A DNA stretch of 64,000 nucleotides from Conchocele bisecta (GCA_029237695.1 CM055265.1:42153331-42217330); one strand, 5' to 3'; shown: positions 1 through 11,568, counted from the first letter of the stretch. The notes: generated from the sequence alone by a model not told the origin. Numbers and translations: made by a program.

Positions 1-185
1 GGCCCTCGCCACACCAGCATCATTTATCAAATCCCCTAAAAGTAATAGGATTAGCGCTAATCTTACTTTTATATATGGGGCATAGCCTGACTCAACTCTC
101 ACATACAAGAAAGCCAAAAATGTACATGAGGGCCAAATCCGGTATAGTGGGTTCCGGAAAGTATGAACACAATCGTTAAGCCAGT
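1..185 (+). repeat. SINE-A tail (3' part, diverged)
   Basis: The sequence matches the 3' half of the element seen complete at 63600-64000: a cacaccag/cccctaaaa segment, a taataggatta segment, a gtgagggccaaa segment and a terminal aatcgttaa. The 5' tRNA-like half lies outside the window or is missing. No coding potential. Confidence 0.6.
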
Positions 186-254
186 TTAGTCGCCTTTTAT
201 GACAAGCAATGGCTACTGCAGCACTATTCTCAGGATCAGTTGATCCCGCCCCGG

Positions 255-420
255 TGCCTGCACGGGGCGATAAGAGAGGAATTTTACGTCCGATATAAAA
301 TGCATAATAATGCCAATCAATATGTGGGGTAATGGTGAATGAATGTTTATTTTGCCAGAAAATGTCTCAGATGATGTCTCTGATATAAAGAACATGTTGT
401 GTGCCTACTGAGTGGGCATG
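255..420. repeat. Dispersed repeat, inverted copy at 17228-17400
   Basis: It contains the segments tcagatgatgtctctgatat and actgagtgggcatg. The reverse complement of the same series occurs at 17228-17400, and a weaker relative lies at 61545-61600. It has no ORF of note and its class is unknown. Confidence 0.55.
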
Positions 421-575
421 TGCCTTTAACAGCTAGTCATATAGAGACGGGACCACAGTTGAAAGTCTCATCCAACAGACCGGTGGGATGGAAATACTAT
501 GAAAGTATTTTTCGATGCCCTAGGCGAGGTTTGAACCCACAACCTCCAGATTTGAAGTCACTCCCCTATGCCACA
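398..575 (-). repeat. SINE-B (tRNA-derived), minus orientation
   Basis: On the minus strand there is an A-box-like TGGCATAGGGG followed about 35 bp later by a B-box GGGTTCAAACC, the RNA polymerase III promoter layout of a tRNA-derived SINE. Behind it comes a body with atactttcatagtattt and the segment ggtctgttggatgagac. Other copies are at 14995-15165, 52385-52570 and 54716-54778. Confidence 0.65.
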
Positions 576-579
576 ACCC

Positions 580-775
580 ATCCCACCAGACGAAAATTGT
601 CGTCTGCTGTTTTTCATTTTTGCCTTAATTTTTAACAAAAAACTGTGTTGACAGCACATGAGAATCGTCTCCACTTCTTATGCACTGCCAAAACAGGTTT
701 TTTATCAAGAAATATTGAAAATAAAACATTTCCAGCAGACGACAACATTTAATTCAGCATAGTAAGGGACAACAA
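580..775. mobile_element. MITE family 1 (TTAA-type), diverged
   Basis: It has the family layout: outer gtcgtctgctg / cagcagacgac arms, an inner tgacagcac...agaatcgtctcc segment, and a closing ttcagcatagtaaggg. The TTAA ends are eroded. It is non-coding and non-autonomous. Confidence 0.5.
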
Positions 776-886
776 TACACACACACATGATTGAACTATT
801 GATCATTATACCACATTCCGTCTATTGGCAGCATAATAAGAAACAAATAGTTGTGACAATTGTAGGACTTAGCTCTAATAGCTATC

Positions 887-1306
887 AAGGTGTATGATCA
901 CGTGGTTACAACAACAACAACAAGTACTGAAACTTCCAGAAGCCCTCCGATTGAAAGTATGTATTCTTGTATTTTGTCCTTATTATGTAACAGATTTTGA
1001 TGAAATATGGCACATCAAACGCATCATGTTAAGCTGCATTTGGTGGTCTTGGTACTTTGGCCCAAACTTCTGTCGTTGTTGCGAAGAATCAATTTCCGTG
1101 TCTACCGACACGGAAACCGATTCTTCACAAAAATGACATAAGTATGTGCCTGGAACTCCTGGGACCACCAAATGCAGCCATATTTCATTAAAATCTGTTG
1201 CCTATTAAGGAAACTATCAAATAATACTTACTTTGGAGTGGGCGCGCTTTCAACACTTTCAGCCATTGTTGTTGTTGTTGTAACCAAGTGATCATGCACC
1301 TTGGCC
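887..1306. mobile_element. Foldback element with CAA-rich inverted ends
   Basis: The left end (tgatcacgtggttacaacaa) is matched in reverse by the right end (ttgttgtaaccaagtgatca). An inner pair of arms around ccgtgtctaccgacacgg makes nearly the whole 420 bp self-complementary. Two short antisense ORFs here are products of that symmetry. Confidence 0.6.
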
Positions 1307-1555
1307 ATTATGATGATCAAATGATTGATTAGATATAGACTGATTACATCTGACACAAACACATTTTCTAAATGAAAAAGGTGAACGTAACATCTTTAAC
1401 CTTGACCTTGGTCAATGGAATGTGGGTCCCATGCAGACTTCAGCATCAACTTCATGTGATAGGTAACCATAACGAGTGTGGTGAAGATCGGCTATGTAGC
1501 TGATGAATTATGTAGAGGTTATGAATAATAAAGACATGCATGACGACAGCAGTTA

Positions 1556-1776
1556 ACGTAACCCTTAGAATGCGGGAACCGAAAATAGTCTGCTGTTAAT
1601 TTATATTTTGTCTTTTCTCTCTGACAGTAAAAACATGGTTTTGCAGCATTTTAGAATCATTTCCATTGGAAATGATTCTAAAGTGCTGCCAAACCAAGTT
1701 TTTGATGAGAAAAATGGAAAAGACAAAATATTCAGCAGACGACACAAATTAATTCAGCATTGTCAGGGTTAGTTGA
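1556..1776. mobile_element. MITE family 1 (TTAA-type)
   Basis: The segment runs from gttaacgtaacccttagaat to cattgtcagggttag. The core is a stem of tttagaatcatttcc and ggaaatgattctaaa flanked by aaaaacatggttt-like and gtctgctg arms. It is the same family as 2318-2531, 10312-10530 and 16835-17085. Confidence 0.65.
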
Positions 1777-1876
1777 AAATCAAATAACAGTATTCATGCT
1801 GTGAATGTGATAAACTATGTGGTTAAGATCTGTCAGGTAAAACTTGCGTTAACGTATGGATAAGGATAAAATAAGA

Positions 1877-1990
1877 ACTAGAAAATGTGTTCATAGAACA
1901 CGGATGCCCCACATATCGCTTTGATAGTAAACGAAGCTACATTACAAGTCCAAAGAGGAGATAATCCAAGACCAGGGGGAAAATAGATTG
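1877..1990 (+). repeat. 5' end of an ACTAGAAA-class tandem-core element
   Basis: It opens with ACTAGAAAATGTGTTCATAG and the small palindrome TGTTCATAGAACA. The same opening begins the elements at about 18225 and at 24162. Only the leading ~110 bp is present, so this is a truncated copy. Confidence 0.5.
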
Positions 1991-2317
1991 AAATCAAGAA
2001 TATGAATATATCGAGATGTACCGTAGTATATATAGGCATGTTTGAGGTGAGAAAATGAATAATCTGTGTGTCAGCTTAGAAACAGACATACCGGTATAGG
2101 ATAGTGAATTCCAGTCTGTAACATTCCAATTGTACATGTAAATAAAATATTCACATACATAATTACAATACACAATATTTGCTGTTTGTATGCCACATAT
2201 TACACGTGACACATGGTCCTTGCCCGCTTGATACTAATATGTAAAACAGAACCAATGGTTGTGGTTGGTAAATGAGTTAGTTACATGTACCTGTTATTTT
2301 TGGTCTGCTAGTATACT

Positions 2318-2531
2318 ATTAACCCTTACAATGCTGAATTAATTTGTGTCGTCTGCTGAACATTTTTGATTTTTCAATTTTTCTCATCAAAAACTTGGTT
2401 TGGCAGCATTTTAGAATCATTTCCAATGGTAATGATTCTAAAATGCTTCCAAACCATGTTTTTACCGAGAGAAAAGACAAAATATGAATTATCAGCAGAC
2501 AACTATTTTGGGTTCCGCATTCTAAGGGTTA
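2318..2531. mobile_element. MITE family 1 with TTAA ends
   Basis: It is bounded by TTAACCCTTACAATGC and GCATTCTAAGGGTTAA. TTAA duplications with CCCTTA ends are the pattern of piggyBac-type targets. The interior is a stem-loop (agaatcatttcc / gtaatgattct) with no transposase, so it is a non-autonomous copy. Confidence 0.75.
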
Positions 2532-2598
2532 AATAACAATATGTCCCCATTTGGTAATGTGTTAATCCAATTGTCCTCGTCCTTGGGCTATAATTTCC

Positions 2599-3060
2599 TC
2601 AACTGTGATGCTTCAAGTCTGGTATAAAATTATTGAAAAACAGGTTGATTTTCTGGTGTTTACATTTATATACATAGTACTTGGCTAAGAGTAAAATATA
2701 TTGCAATTGTTTTCTGTGTATGCCCGTTTCGACAATTCCAAATGAAATTGTGTAACAATTTATTTCCACTGGAATGTCTTTGTCTATTATTAAGAGATTC
2801 ATTTGTGACCAGAAATTTTGTATCACATTGCATTCCCAGAATAGATGATTGAATGTTTCTATCTGCATGTTACAAAACTTGCATAAACTAGATTCTACTA
2901 TATTACACCTTGCCATCAGTTTATTGGTACCTATAATTCTCATTAGATACTTGTATTGGAAATGTCTGAGCCTTATATCTATGGTACTCGCTATAGTAAT
3001 AGAGTATATCGTTTTCCAGTTAAGGGCTATTCCAGGAAAAATTCTCTGGGGGTGTCGGAC
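2599..3060 (-). pseudogene. LINE reverse transcriptase C-terminal fragment
   Basis: The minus-strand reading carries the Cys/His signature of the zf-RVT region found behind the reverse transcriptase of many invertebrate non-LTR elements: residues LCKFCNMQIETFNHLFWEC, i.e. C-x2-C then H-x4-C, followed by a Trp in IQNFW. Upstream is a helical FQYKYLMRI segment, also usual for this region. No RT palm domain (FADD/YADD) or endonuclease is present, so this is a 5'-truncated dead copy of some 460 bp. The clade (Jockey/CR1/L2-like) cannot be fixed from it. The next 140 bp in the same frame (to 3102) looks non-homologous. Confidence 0.7.
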
Positions 3061-3129
3061 AGCACTTTTATTTTTGACCTGTGGGTCGGGGGTGTCCAAC
3101 AAAATTAATTCCGGTTGGTTGTGAGGTCG

Positions 3130-3800
3130 GAAGCTATATTGTTCTTGTTGGTAGGGGGATATTCAATTTATTTGATTCTGTTAGTGGGGGGTGCACTAAT
3201 ATAATTAATTAATTCAATGCTGTGGGTGTTCGCGTCAATTAGAAAATTAGATTTTCGCAGCCTCACAGCGTCTATTTCGTGTTATTCACAATGCATCATG
3301 CATTGTAAAATGCTCATGTCGATTGGCCAACAAAATGACACTTCCAAAGTAGCGTCCAGTGAAAACTGCCGATAGATAATTACGTCCGGAAGCTGCAATT
3401 CGTACCAAGCATTGTTCGTTCGCTTCCATTTCGCCACCGACGAATAAGACAAACACTATCGGCGCGCCCGAATTTTCATGCGTCATTCACGATCTTTTTG
3501 ACAAATTATTACATACGCAAAGACACGTCTTCGACAGAACACGGCAGCATCACATGTACCTACAGCATGCTCAGCGCGATTTTTGCCTTCGTCCACCCGA
3601 CCCCGTGATCAGCTGGAGAGTGAGCGTAAAAATTCCTCCCATCGTGTCGGGTAGAAATCCCACTCGTCCCGGTGGAGAAGCAAAATATCCACCGTGGGAA
3701 CATTTCTAAGACCGAATCTGCCGCACACCGCGTTTCCCCGTGTTAACCCACGGCGCATCACCGTGCCAGTATACAGGTAATACTGGCAGCGAGGAGAGCA
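3130..3800. other. Unassigned stretch, locally CpG-rich
   Basis: From about 3430 to 3790 CpG is more frequent than in the surroundings (ggcgcgcccg, accgcgtttcc). I recognise no exon, repeat family or RNA here. It could be old promoter-like DNA or a hypomethylated repeat. A C homopolymer sits near 3828-3844. Confidence 0.3.
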
Positions 3801-4086
3801 TTTATGGCTGAATTACTATCGATTTGTCCCACCCCCCCCCCCCACCCCCTAGCGCGTCACACTGTCAGCTTACAGGTCATACGGTTAGCAATTTTGTACT
3901 TTCCAGCACATGAGAATCATCTACAGCGTGCTAAAACCTGGATTTTTTTCCCCAGAAATATTAAAATTAGTAAATTTCAGAAAACCACAAAACTTAATTC
4001 ACAAATAGACATTATGTTTGTAAAACATGGATATGCCCCCATGGCATACTGGAATCCAACTAGATTGTGTGTAAAAAATAAAACTT

Positions 4087-4245
4087 TTAACTCTTTGCAT
4101 GCTGGGAAATTTGTGGACTATAAATAGTTAAAAAATAGCAGATTCATTATATCGTCTTTTATTTCTCCTTTTAAATGTCATGAACATGTCTTGGAATTTC
4201 ATATTCTAATGAAATTTCAAGACATATCTACAGAGAGAAATAAAA
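4087..4245. mobile_element. MITE family 3 (TTAACTCTTTGCATGC), one-sided
   Basis: It begins TTAACTCTTTGCATGCTGGG and contains the family stem tggaatttcat...atgaaatttcaagacat, then gagagaaataaaa. The far terminus is lost where the tandem element at 4253 begins. Better copies are at 58513-58696 and 58727-58956. Confidence 0.6.
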
Positions 4246-4252
4246 CATATAC

Positions 4253-4702
4253 AAATGGCTAAGTGTTTCAGCACCATTTTGAAGGCACAAAGGTCAAGAT
4301 CGTGTCATTGGTGGTGTTAGTGTCACACATGTTCAGGTGAATGAACTGTCCAAATATCAAAGCAATCCTTCAAGTAATATTGAAGATATTGCATGATGGA
4401 GAAACTCTTTCAAACTTTTTGGCGTAAGAAAATGGCTAAGTGTTTCAGCACCATTTTGAAGGCACAAAGGTCAAGGTCATGTCATTGGTGGTGCGATTGC
4501 GCCACACATGTTCAGGTGAATGAACTGTCCAAATATCAAAGCAGTCTTTCAAGCAATATTGAAGATATTACATGTTGGAGAAACTCTTACAAACTTTTCA
4601 AATGTACACGTACAGACGTACTGACATACGGACGTACGGAACCTCAAGAGCAACGCAATATGCCCCCCTTGCTATTGCATAGGAGGCATAATGAGGGATC
4701 AT
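4253..4702 (+). repeat. Tandem-core element, two ~180-bp units plus 3' hairpin
   Basis: Two direct units (4253-4430, 4432-4610) share atggctaagtgtttcagcac and aaggtcaagrtc. They are followed by degenerate acggacgtacgg sequence and a closing hairpin (atgccccccttg / aggaggcat). This is the architecture of the other tandem-core elements in the window. A relative of the unit occurs at 60100-60210, and a reverse copy of the 3' end at 53765-53880. Confidence 0.6.
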
Positions 4703-4795
4703 AGCTAGTTATTTCCCTCCCTTTGCAAATATATTTATAAAGTTCCGGTCCTATGCTGAATTTCAGCGTTTATTTTTTAATGAATAGCACAAAAA

Positions 4796-4879
4796 TTGAA
4801 ATTTGCAAACAGACTAGACCCAGATCAGACTGCACAGATGTGCAGTCTGATCTGGGTCTAGTCTGTTTGCAAATTTGAT
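4796..4879. repeat. Long perfect hairpin
   Basis: The arms aaatttgcaaacagactaga and tctagtctgtttgcaaattt continue inward through cccagatcagactgcaca to a very small loop. It is probably a small foldback element, and it is related in motif to the cagatcctgatcag family (family G). Confidence 0.7.
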
Positions 4880-5149
4880 CTGAGTCTACACTGATTGCAA
4901 TAACCTTAATAAGTGTGAAAATATGAATATGACAAATAATGTAGTGCCCGATCAGATATGAGGGATGATTCGGATCAACACTAGTCAAAATCACTATACC
5001 CCAATATACCCTAAAAACAACAAATCATGTTACATTCGCTATTATTACATGTACAAGCAATAAGGCCCTAAACTACACAATTCGGACCTTATTTCTATAA
5101 ATAAATTCAATGGGAGATAACTAGCTATAATCCCTTATTGAAAGAGTTA

Positions 5150-5945
5150 ACATATCTAGAGGATAGTCTTCCATCACCGGAATGTACTTTAATTCTCCAT
5201 TGTAAGTGTTAAATATCAAAGGGTGACAATTCTCCCCAGTTTGAACGCACTTCATTAACCATTGTAGAAGCTAACTTATCAAGAATGATAACATATAAGG
5301 GATAATATGCTCTATTTCCAAACACACTTAATTCATCATTGTAAATGTTAAAATATCAAGGTGCCAGGATTCTCCACTTTCAACTGCACTTATTTCACTA
5401 TTGTAAGTGTTAACACATCAAGGCGCGACGAGTCTCCTTTTTCAACTGCACTTAACCATTAGACCGCTACTCACAACAATTGTCATCTGATGTTGCTTTT
5501 ATATCTTGCCTTATTTCTCAATAAAAACATGTTTTGACAGCACTTCAGAATCATTTCCAACGGAAATGATTCTGAAGTGCTGTCAAAGTATGTTGTAAAT
5601 TATTCTAAAGTGCTGACAAAGCATGTTTTTGATGATAAAAATGGAAAATAGAAAATAAACAGCACACGACAAAAAAATTAAGATAGCGGTCTATGGGTTA
5701 ATTCATCATTGTAAGTGTGAACATACCTAGGGGCGACGATTCACCCAATCTGAACGCACTTAATTCTCCATTGTAAGTGTGAACATACCTAGGGGCGACG
5801 ATTCACCCAATCTGAACGCACTTAATTCTCCATTGTAAGTGTGAACATACCCAGGGGCGAAAATTCACCCAATCTGAACGCATTTAATTCTCCATTGAAA
5901 GCGTTAACGTATCAAGAGGGATCCTCGCCCTCTGAATGCACTTCC
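5150..5945. repeat. 62-75-bp tandem array abutting exon 8
   Basis: Units share cattgtaagtg...aacata...gaacgcacttaattc. The last three (5700-5900) are near-identical at 62 bp and the outer ones are diverged. The array is interrupted by the MITE at 5452-5701. Its last unit (ctgaatgcactt) runs into the 3' part of exon 8, so the exon boundary and the array edge overlap. Confidence 0.75.
5452..5701. mobile_element. MITE family 1 inserted in the tandem array at TTAA
   Basis: The left end TTAACCATTAGACCGCTACT and right end TAGCGGTCTATGGGTTAA are inverted repeats. The tandem array continues on both sides (gcactTTAA at left, TTAAttcatcattgtaag at right), which gives the target-site duplication directly. 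The core is a tgacagcacttcagaatcat stem. Confidence 0.8.
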
Positions 5946-6112
5946 CCACCAGGATTCCTACGGACAAAAGGAGGCCCCACAAAGTCAACTTGTTTATCAT
6001 CGTTCTGCTGATTTTTCTGCAGTGTGGCACGAAGGGCATCATTAAAGTGCAACAAGTTATCTAGGTCACGTTCAGCATGATTTGCGTAAGGAGAAGTCTC
6101 CGGAGTTGTGAT
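5912..6112 (-). CDS. RBCK1: HOIL-1/SHARPIN-family gene, exon 8 (linker or C-terminus)
   Basis: The acceptor is a clear tctcgtttcag|ATCACAACT and enters in phase 0, as required by exon 7. The frame reads ITTPETSPYANHAERDLDNL and on through LLHFNDALRATLQKNQQ to a VDFVGPPFVRRNPGG segment, with a stop (TGA) at 5914-5912. Two readings are possible. Either this is the terminal exon, giving a SHARPIN-like protein without an RBR domain. Or the exon ends earlier at a GT (for example CCTG|GTGGGG with last exon base 5950), and RING-in-between-RING exons follow beyond the left edge. I see no RBR cysteine pattern at 1-5900. The helical ERDLDNLLHF segment has no family I recognise. The 3' part overlaps the 62-bp tandem array, so the end coordinate is the least certain of all the exons. 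Confidence 0.6.
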   Translation of the reverse strand: MTTPETSPYANHAERDLDNLLHFNDALRATLQKNQQNDDKQVDFVGPPFVRRNPGGEVHSEGEDPS

Positions 6113-9100
6113 CTGAAACGAGAGGGAGACAACTCATTACTCGTGAAGCTGATAGACGGCCCCAGATAACTGCTGCAACTTTAATGTCGCCATCTGCTCG
6201 CTCGTCATAGCTTTGTTTTACAGTGGTTTATTGTAAATTATAATATTATGGCCCATAGAAGACGTTTTTACAATTGAATTTTACAAATATTCTGTACAAA
6301 CTTTTGCACAAAAGATCTAATGCGTCTATTTTTTTGCGAAAATCGTAACATTTTCCTGCGATTTATGCAAATATCATGTAGTGTTTTCACGTTTTCTGGA
6401 AAAAGAATAAATGCGATTCTGAATGTGATTAAGGTAATCCCGGCCTCCGTGTCGGGAAACCCTTAAATTTGATAAAGAAGAAGAGGAGATTAATGGCCTT
6501 TATCACCATACAGCTAACTTTCAAATTAGATATTTATTTAACACCGTTGATTGCCTGTTAATAGTCAACTCTTTGAATTCTAGCGGTGAAAATATCTGCC
6601 AAACAAATTAGGAGTATATGTTTTATTTCTCTCAGGACTCAATTCTAATGAAATTACAAGACATATTCATGATATTTACAGGGAGAAACTAGATTGGTCA
6701 GTAAGCGAGGCTTACGGAATAACCCCCGCGTGGGCCCAGGTACCCCTAAATATGTAAAAAAATAATTCCAAGTGTGTGGACTTGTGACCTTGACTCTGGG
6801 CTTAGCGGGGGCGGCATGAACATGAATTTGTCACAGGGTGGTAGAGGTCCATTGGAGCAATGCGTGTGTGAAATGTGAAGCAGATCCGAGCAAGGAAATA
6901 GAAGCTACCGTATTCTTGCGATTATAAGACGCATTTTTTTTACTCAGATTTGTATCCCAGAAAGCCCCTGCGTCTTATAAATACATGTAGATACATGAGC
7001 ATTTTTTTCCACCCGAAATATTGACATAAACGACCAAAAATAAAAAAAATAAAATGCGTTCCTATATTTGTTGTTGTTGTTAGTCTTTGGGGTAAAATCC
7101 GGTATTGGAATATTGATTTCGTATTCTAAACAGTTCGCGCCTTTACTCGCGCCTTACTCGTTCCGGCCATGTGTCACATTCGGTACACATTTTCTATACC
7201 GAAGGCGAACAGTGTATACCAAGATCAGATCCGGTCGACATTTTCTCTGCCGAATCACAATCTTGCCTCTATCATTTTAATTATCTTTTGAAAACATTTA
7301 CCGGTCCCATATCGGTCGGTGTCATTTTGCCGTGAAAAAAAATTGCATGACGCCATTAACGGTAAATCCCAATATGCATAATGCAATTCCACGAAAGTTA
7401 TAAAACTCCATCATTAGTTTCGAAACTGTGTGTTTACAAGATGCTGATGAAAGTGGCAAGCCTAAGTCAGCTGGCCGACATCAAACACACCGCGTGTCAA
7501 GATTTACAACACAAAGCCATATCAAATATCAACACACGCGGTTGCTGACGTCCGTTTCGTATTCGTCACTAAACTGGTACCCTGTCTAATGCGTTCCAGT
7601 GAAACAATACTACCGAGAACCAGACTCTATTTATGACACGGCAAACGTGTTTATGTGAATTGGGTCTTTATCTCTGACAAATCCTGGCTTATTGCATTAG
7701 CGGCCAGACCAGGCGGTGGATTCGCGTAGTCTGCACATGGTTTACAATGTTCGCCAATCTCTATTTAAAAAATTATAATTATGTCAGCGGACAATGCAAA
7801 TTCGTCATAGCTATAGGCTGCTTTCAGCGTCATTTACGGAAGATACAACTGATTTTGAAATATTACATACTGTAGGCGAAAGTTGTGTGTTGCTTTGTGG
7901 AAACAAATCGATAACACCCAACCGTGTCAACAGGTGCTATTATCTTATGTCATCATTCAGCACGAGCTGTAAACTGTGTGACCTTTAGGCTATGTTTTGA
8001 AATTGCACTGATTGGTCAACACGCTTTTTGATGTGTGCTGCAGATGTGGCGAACGTGCGGCTTTCATCCTTGCATCATGGGGGCAATCAGTAACCCATTT
8101 CATGCTGAGGATACGCTTATGTTTGAGGAAAATCCTAAATATTTTCCTTCTATGCAATCAGAAGTATATGCCGCGACCACCATTTAAACCGTTTCGTCGA
8201 GACGGTTCAAATGAGTGGTTACAACATATACTTTCAGTGAGAAATAACAAAAATAAAAATAAAATATTTAATAAATTTCATATCCGTAAATGTGCATTCT
8301 GAAAGGAACGGGTTAAAAAAACACTCTGGATTATACGCAGATATTGATTTCGAAAATAGTTTCCGTAAATGGTGTTGAAAAGTGAAAATACATACCGCAA
8401 TCAATAATTAACAATATAATACCACTTTCGGCAGCAATATGATTGCAAATATATTAACACGATTTATGACAATAGTCTGTTACACATAATAACACGATTT
8501 TGATATACAAATAGGCAAAAAAATCGGGAGCCAATGCACAACCGTGTACTAACCGAGCACGTATTATAGTGAAGCGTGTACTACCGCGTTCACAGTGTAA
8601 TTGAAGATACTAGAACATGGTGAAATACGGACCGGGGAATCACGGACATAGAGTCGGCAAATTACGGACATAGCAAACTATGATAGGGAAAATACAGACA
8701 AAAACGTCCAAGGTACGAATAAAAAAAACAGTGTGGGGGGATAAATAACAACAACTTGGCGAGTTTTTTTTCATTTTTTTTTTGTTTCATTTTGTTAGGA
8801 AAATTGGGTGCGTCTTATAATCTCATGTAGACATTTTCCCCCAGATTTTGGACTGAAAATAGGGGTGCGTCTTATGCACTCTTGCGACCTATAATCGCAA
8901 GAATACGGTATAACCGATTTCTCTGATGTTAAGTTTTGTAAAGAGACTAAGTATGTGACCTTGACCTCGAGATCAGCGGGGATTTATCACAGCATGATAG
9001 TAGAGCCGTAGAGGAATGCATGCATGAAATATTAAGAATTTTCGATGAAAGAAATAGAAGTTATAACATATTCGTCTGATGTTAAGTTTTGTAAAGAGAC

Positions 9101-11568
9101 AAACTATGTCACCTTGACCTTGGGATCAGCGGGGGTTGGACGGTCATAGATTTGTCACAGCATGATAGTACAACCTTAGAGGAATGCATGTGTGAAATAT
9201 TAAGCATTTTCAATGAAGGAAATAGAAGTTATAACTTATTTCTCTGATGTTAAGTTTTGTAAAGAGACCAAGTATTTGACCTTGACCTTGGGATCAGCGG
9301 GGGTTGGACTGTTGTGGATTTGACACAGCATGGTAGTAGAGCCTTACAGGAATGCATGTGTGAAATATTAAGCATTTTGGATGAAGGAAATAGAAGTTAT
9401 AACAATATTTCTCTGATGTTAAGTTTAGTGACGGACGGACGGACGGACGGACGGACGGACGGACGTTCTTACATTAGGGTACTTATGTGGCTTATCACAT
9501 GTTAAATATTAGCGACATAAAACGATTTTTAGCCACATAAAACGATTTTTTAGGTGGCTAATTGTAACCAACCCTATCCTTTAACAAGTCCATAACCCTG
9601 TGGGGCTAGCCACATAAGTACCCTAATGTGTGCCCGGACGAACGAACGAACGGATGGACGGACGGATACGGACGGACGGACGGACGGACGGACGGACAGA
9701 CAACCTGACTCCAGTATACCCCCCCACAATTTGTTGCGAGGGGTAGAATAAAAGAAAATATGATGATTTCGTGTCCGCTATTTTTTAACTATTTATAGCC
9801 CACAAGTTTTCCTGCATGCAAAGAGTTAAGTTCATATTAGGACGGTACAGATGGAGGAAAATCTCAAAATCAGAACTTCAAATTTGATACAGAAAAAAGG
9901 GGTCAGTGACATACGAAGTCTAACTCCATGATGGAGTTGGCCCCTTCTTCCACTGGCCCCTTTATTTTACTGGCCAGTCACTAAACAAAGCCCTTCCTAA
10001 CTCCTGCCCCTTACCGCCTGTGCCTGTTTTTCCAGCAAAGATTCACGCTTCAGACGCTGTTTCTCCTTTTCAGTGATAACGTATTCGTCCGGCACCTTGT
10101 ATTCGGCCGGGCGTGGGTTTGCGCACACCTCACACCCGGGTCGCGTTGGCTGGTTGATATACGTACATGCAGTGCACGCCCACCCCGTCTACAACAAACA
10201 TGAGTAGTATACAGCTCTAGAAAACAGTGATTGAACTTTTCAATAATCCTATAGACTTACTTGCACACCGATATTACTATTCAAGTTTTAAAATGCTGAA
10301 TTTTAAACTTTTTAACCCTTACACCGCTATCTTCAATGTTTTGTCATCTGCTGTTTATTTTCTATTTTCCATTTTTATCATCAAAAACATGCTTTGACAG
10401 CACTTTAGAATACTTTACAACATGCTTTGGAAATGAGTCTGAAGTGCTGTCAAACCATGTTTTTATTGAGAAATAAGATATAAAAGGAACAGCAGACGAC
10501 AATTGTTGTGAGTAGCGTTCTAAGGGTTAAAATCATTTCTAATGGACCAATACCCCACTCTGTTGGTTTGTTTGTTTATTTGTATCTTGGTGTTTAACGG
10601 CTATCAACAGCTATGGTTATCTAAGGCCGGGCAAACGGGTTCGATCTCGCTTTAACCTGCTGCATTGGGGAGGGGGGGGGGGGATCCCAAAATCAGAAAC
10701 GGAATATTTACATCTCGTTTGTTTACAGCAAGGACCCAATCACTTGTGCATTATTTCATGATAATCAGATCACTGGTTAAGTGAACGTATTTATTTTATA
10801 CAGTGGAACCTCTCTAAACCGGACAACCTGGGAGGTCCCCAGGGTGTCCGATTTAGAGAAGTTCCACTGTAAAACAGGCAGTTGACTATTTCAAGACACG
10901 CGTGAGTGGTTTGTGATCATGAACATACATCAACATCGGAGATAAAGGGCAATGAAACCTATCAAAATTAAGCACAACTAACCTTCCACTGAAACTATTA
11001 CAAACAAGTATTGGCCACAAATGCAGGAATAGTGATGGCACATCATGTGTGAGAAAACTGGAGGACATTTGTACTTGGAAACAAACACTGTAGATATGTA
11101 TTAACCCTATCACCCCTAAGTAACTGGAATGGATTTTGATATGTTAATTTTGCAACCAATCCAACCGTCACAAAATGGTTTTCAGACTAGTCCATTTATG
11201 AAAAGGGGGTATTTTTTGTTCTCGAAAATATGCAAAAAGTGCAGATCCTGATGAGACGGCTCGTCATGAACCGGCTTATCTGGATCTACATGTTTCGCAA
11301 ATGCCACTATACAGGCCTGTGGTGTTGAAAGGGTTAACAGTCCACAGAAGTGGGTCACTGGTCAAAGACTTTTGCGGCTGGTTACAACAAACTTACGTGG
11401 GCTTCGTCGTATGACACACTGCTGTCCCCGGACCCCGCGAGTTGTACCTGCTGCAGCTGACCTACATTTAGTAATAACAGGAACAAATTAAAATTAAAGT
11501 GTATTGGTTGATTGATTGATTGGTTGATTGATTGGTTGATTGATTGGTTGACTGATTGGTTGATTGGT

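Larger units (their letters stand above)
6688..9747 (+). mobile_element. ACTAGA-class tandem-core element, itself interrupted
   Basis: It opens ACTAGATTGGTCAGTAAGCG with the small hairpin GTAAGCGAGGCTTAC. Then come ~173-bp direct units (ccttgaccttgggatcagcg ... gatgttaagttttgtaaaga) at about 6770-6905 and 8911-9430, a (GGAC)n tract, a foldback, a second (GGAC)n tract, and a closing hairpin around taccccccc/gaggggta. No protein is encoded. The architecture (5' hairpin, tandem core, microsatellite, 3' hairpin) fits non-autonomous Helitron/Helentron-like or pearl-like elements of bivalves; this class assignment is inference. It is split by a TIR transposon at 6906-8910. Confidence 0.65.
6545..9832. 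mobile_element. MITE family 3, split by a nested insertion
   Basis: The left part (to 6687) carries caactctttgaattctagcg, caattctaatgaaatt and ends ...atatttacagggagaa. The right part (from 9748) resumes ataaaagaaaatatgatgat and ends gcatgcaaagagttaa. The intact copy at 58513-58696 reads gggagaaataaaagaaaat without a gap, so it serves as the empty site. Everything from 6688 to 9747 is later insertion. Confidence 0.7.

Noticed and set aside
398..575. tRNA gene
   Set aside because: A- and B-box-like words are present, but no cloverleaf can be drawn and the element is dispersed, so it is a SINE.
3286..3486. 66-codon minus ORF as an RBR exon of the HOIL-1-like gene
   Set aside because: No C-x2-C pairs, no consensus splice sites and no similarity to a RING or IBR.
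7068..8302. Transposase inside the 2-kb TIR element
   Set aside because: Only ORFs of 64-96 codons without a DDE or zinc-finger pattern. The element is called non-autonomous.
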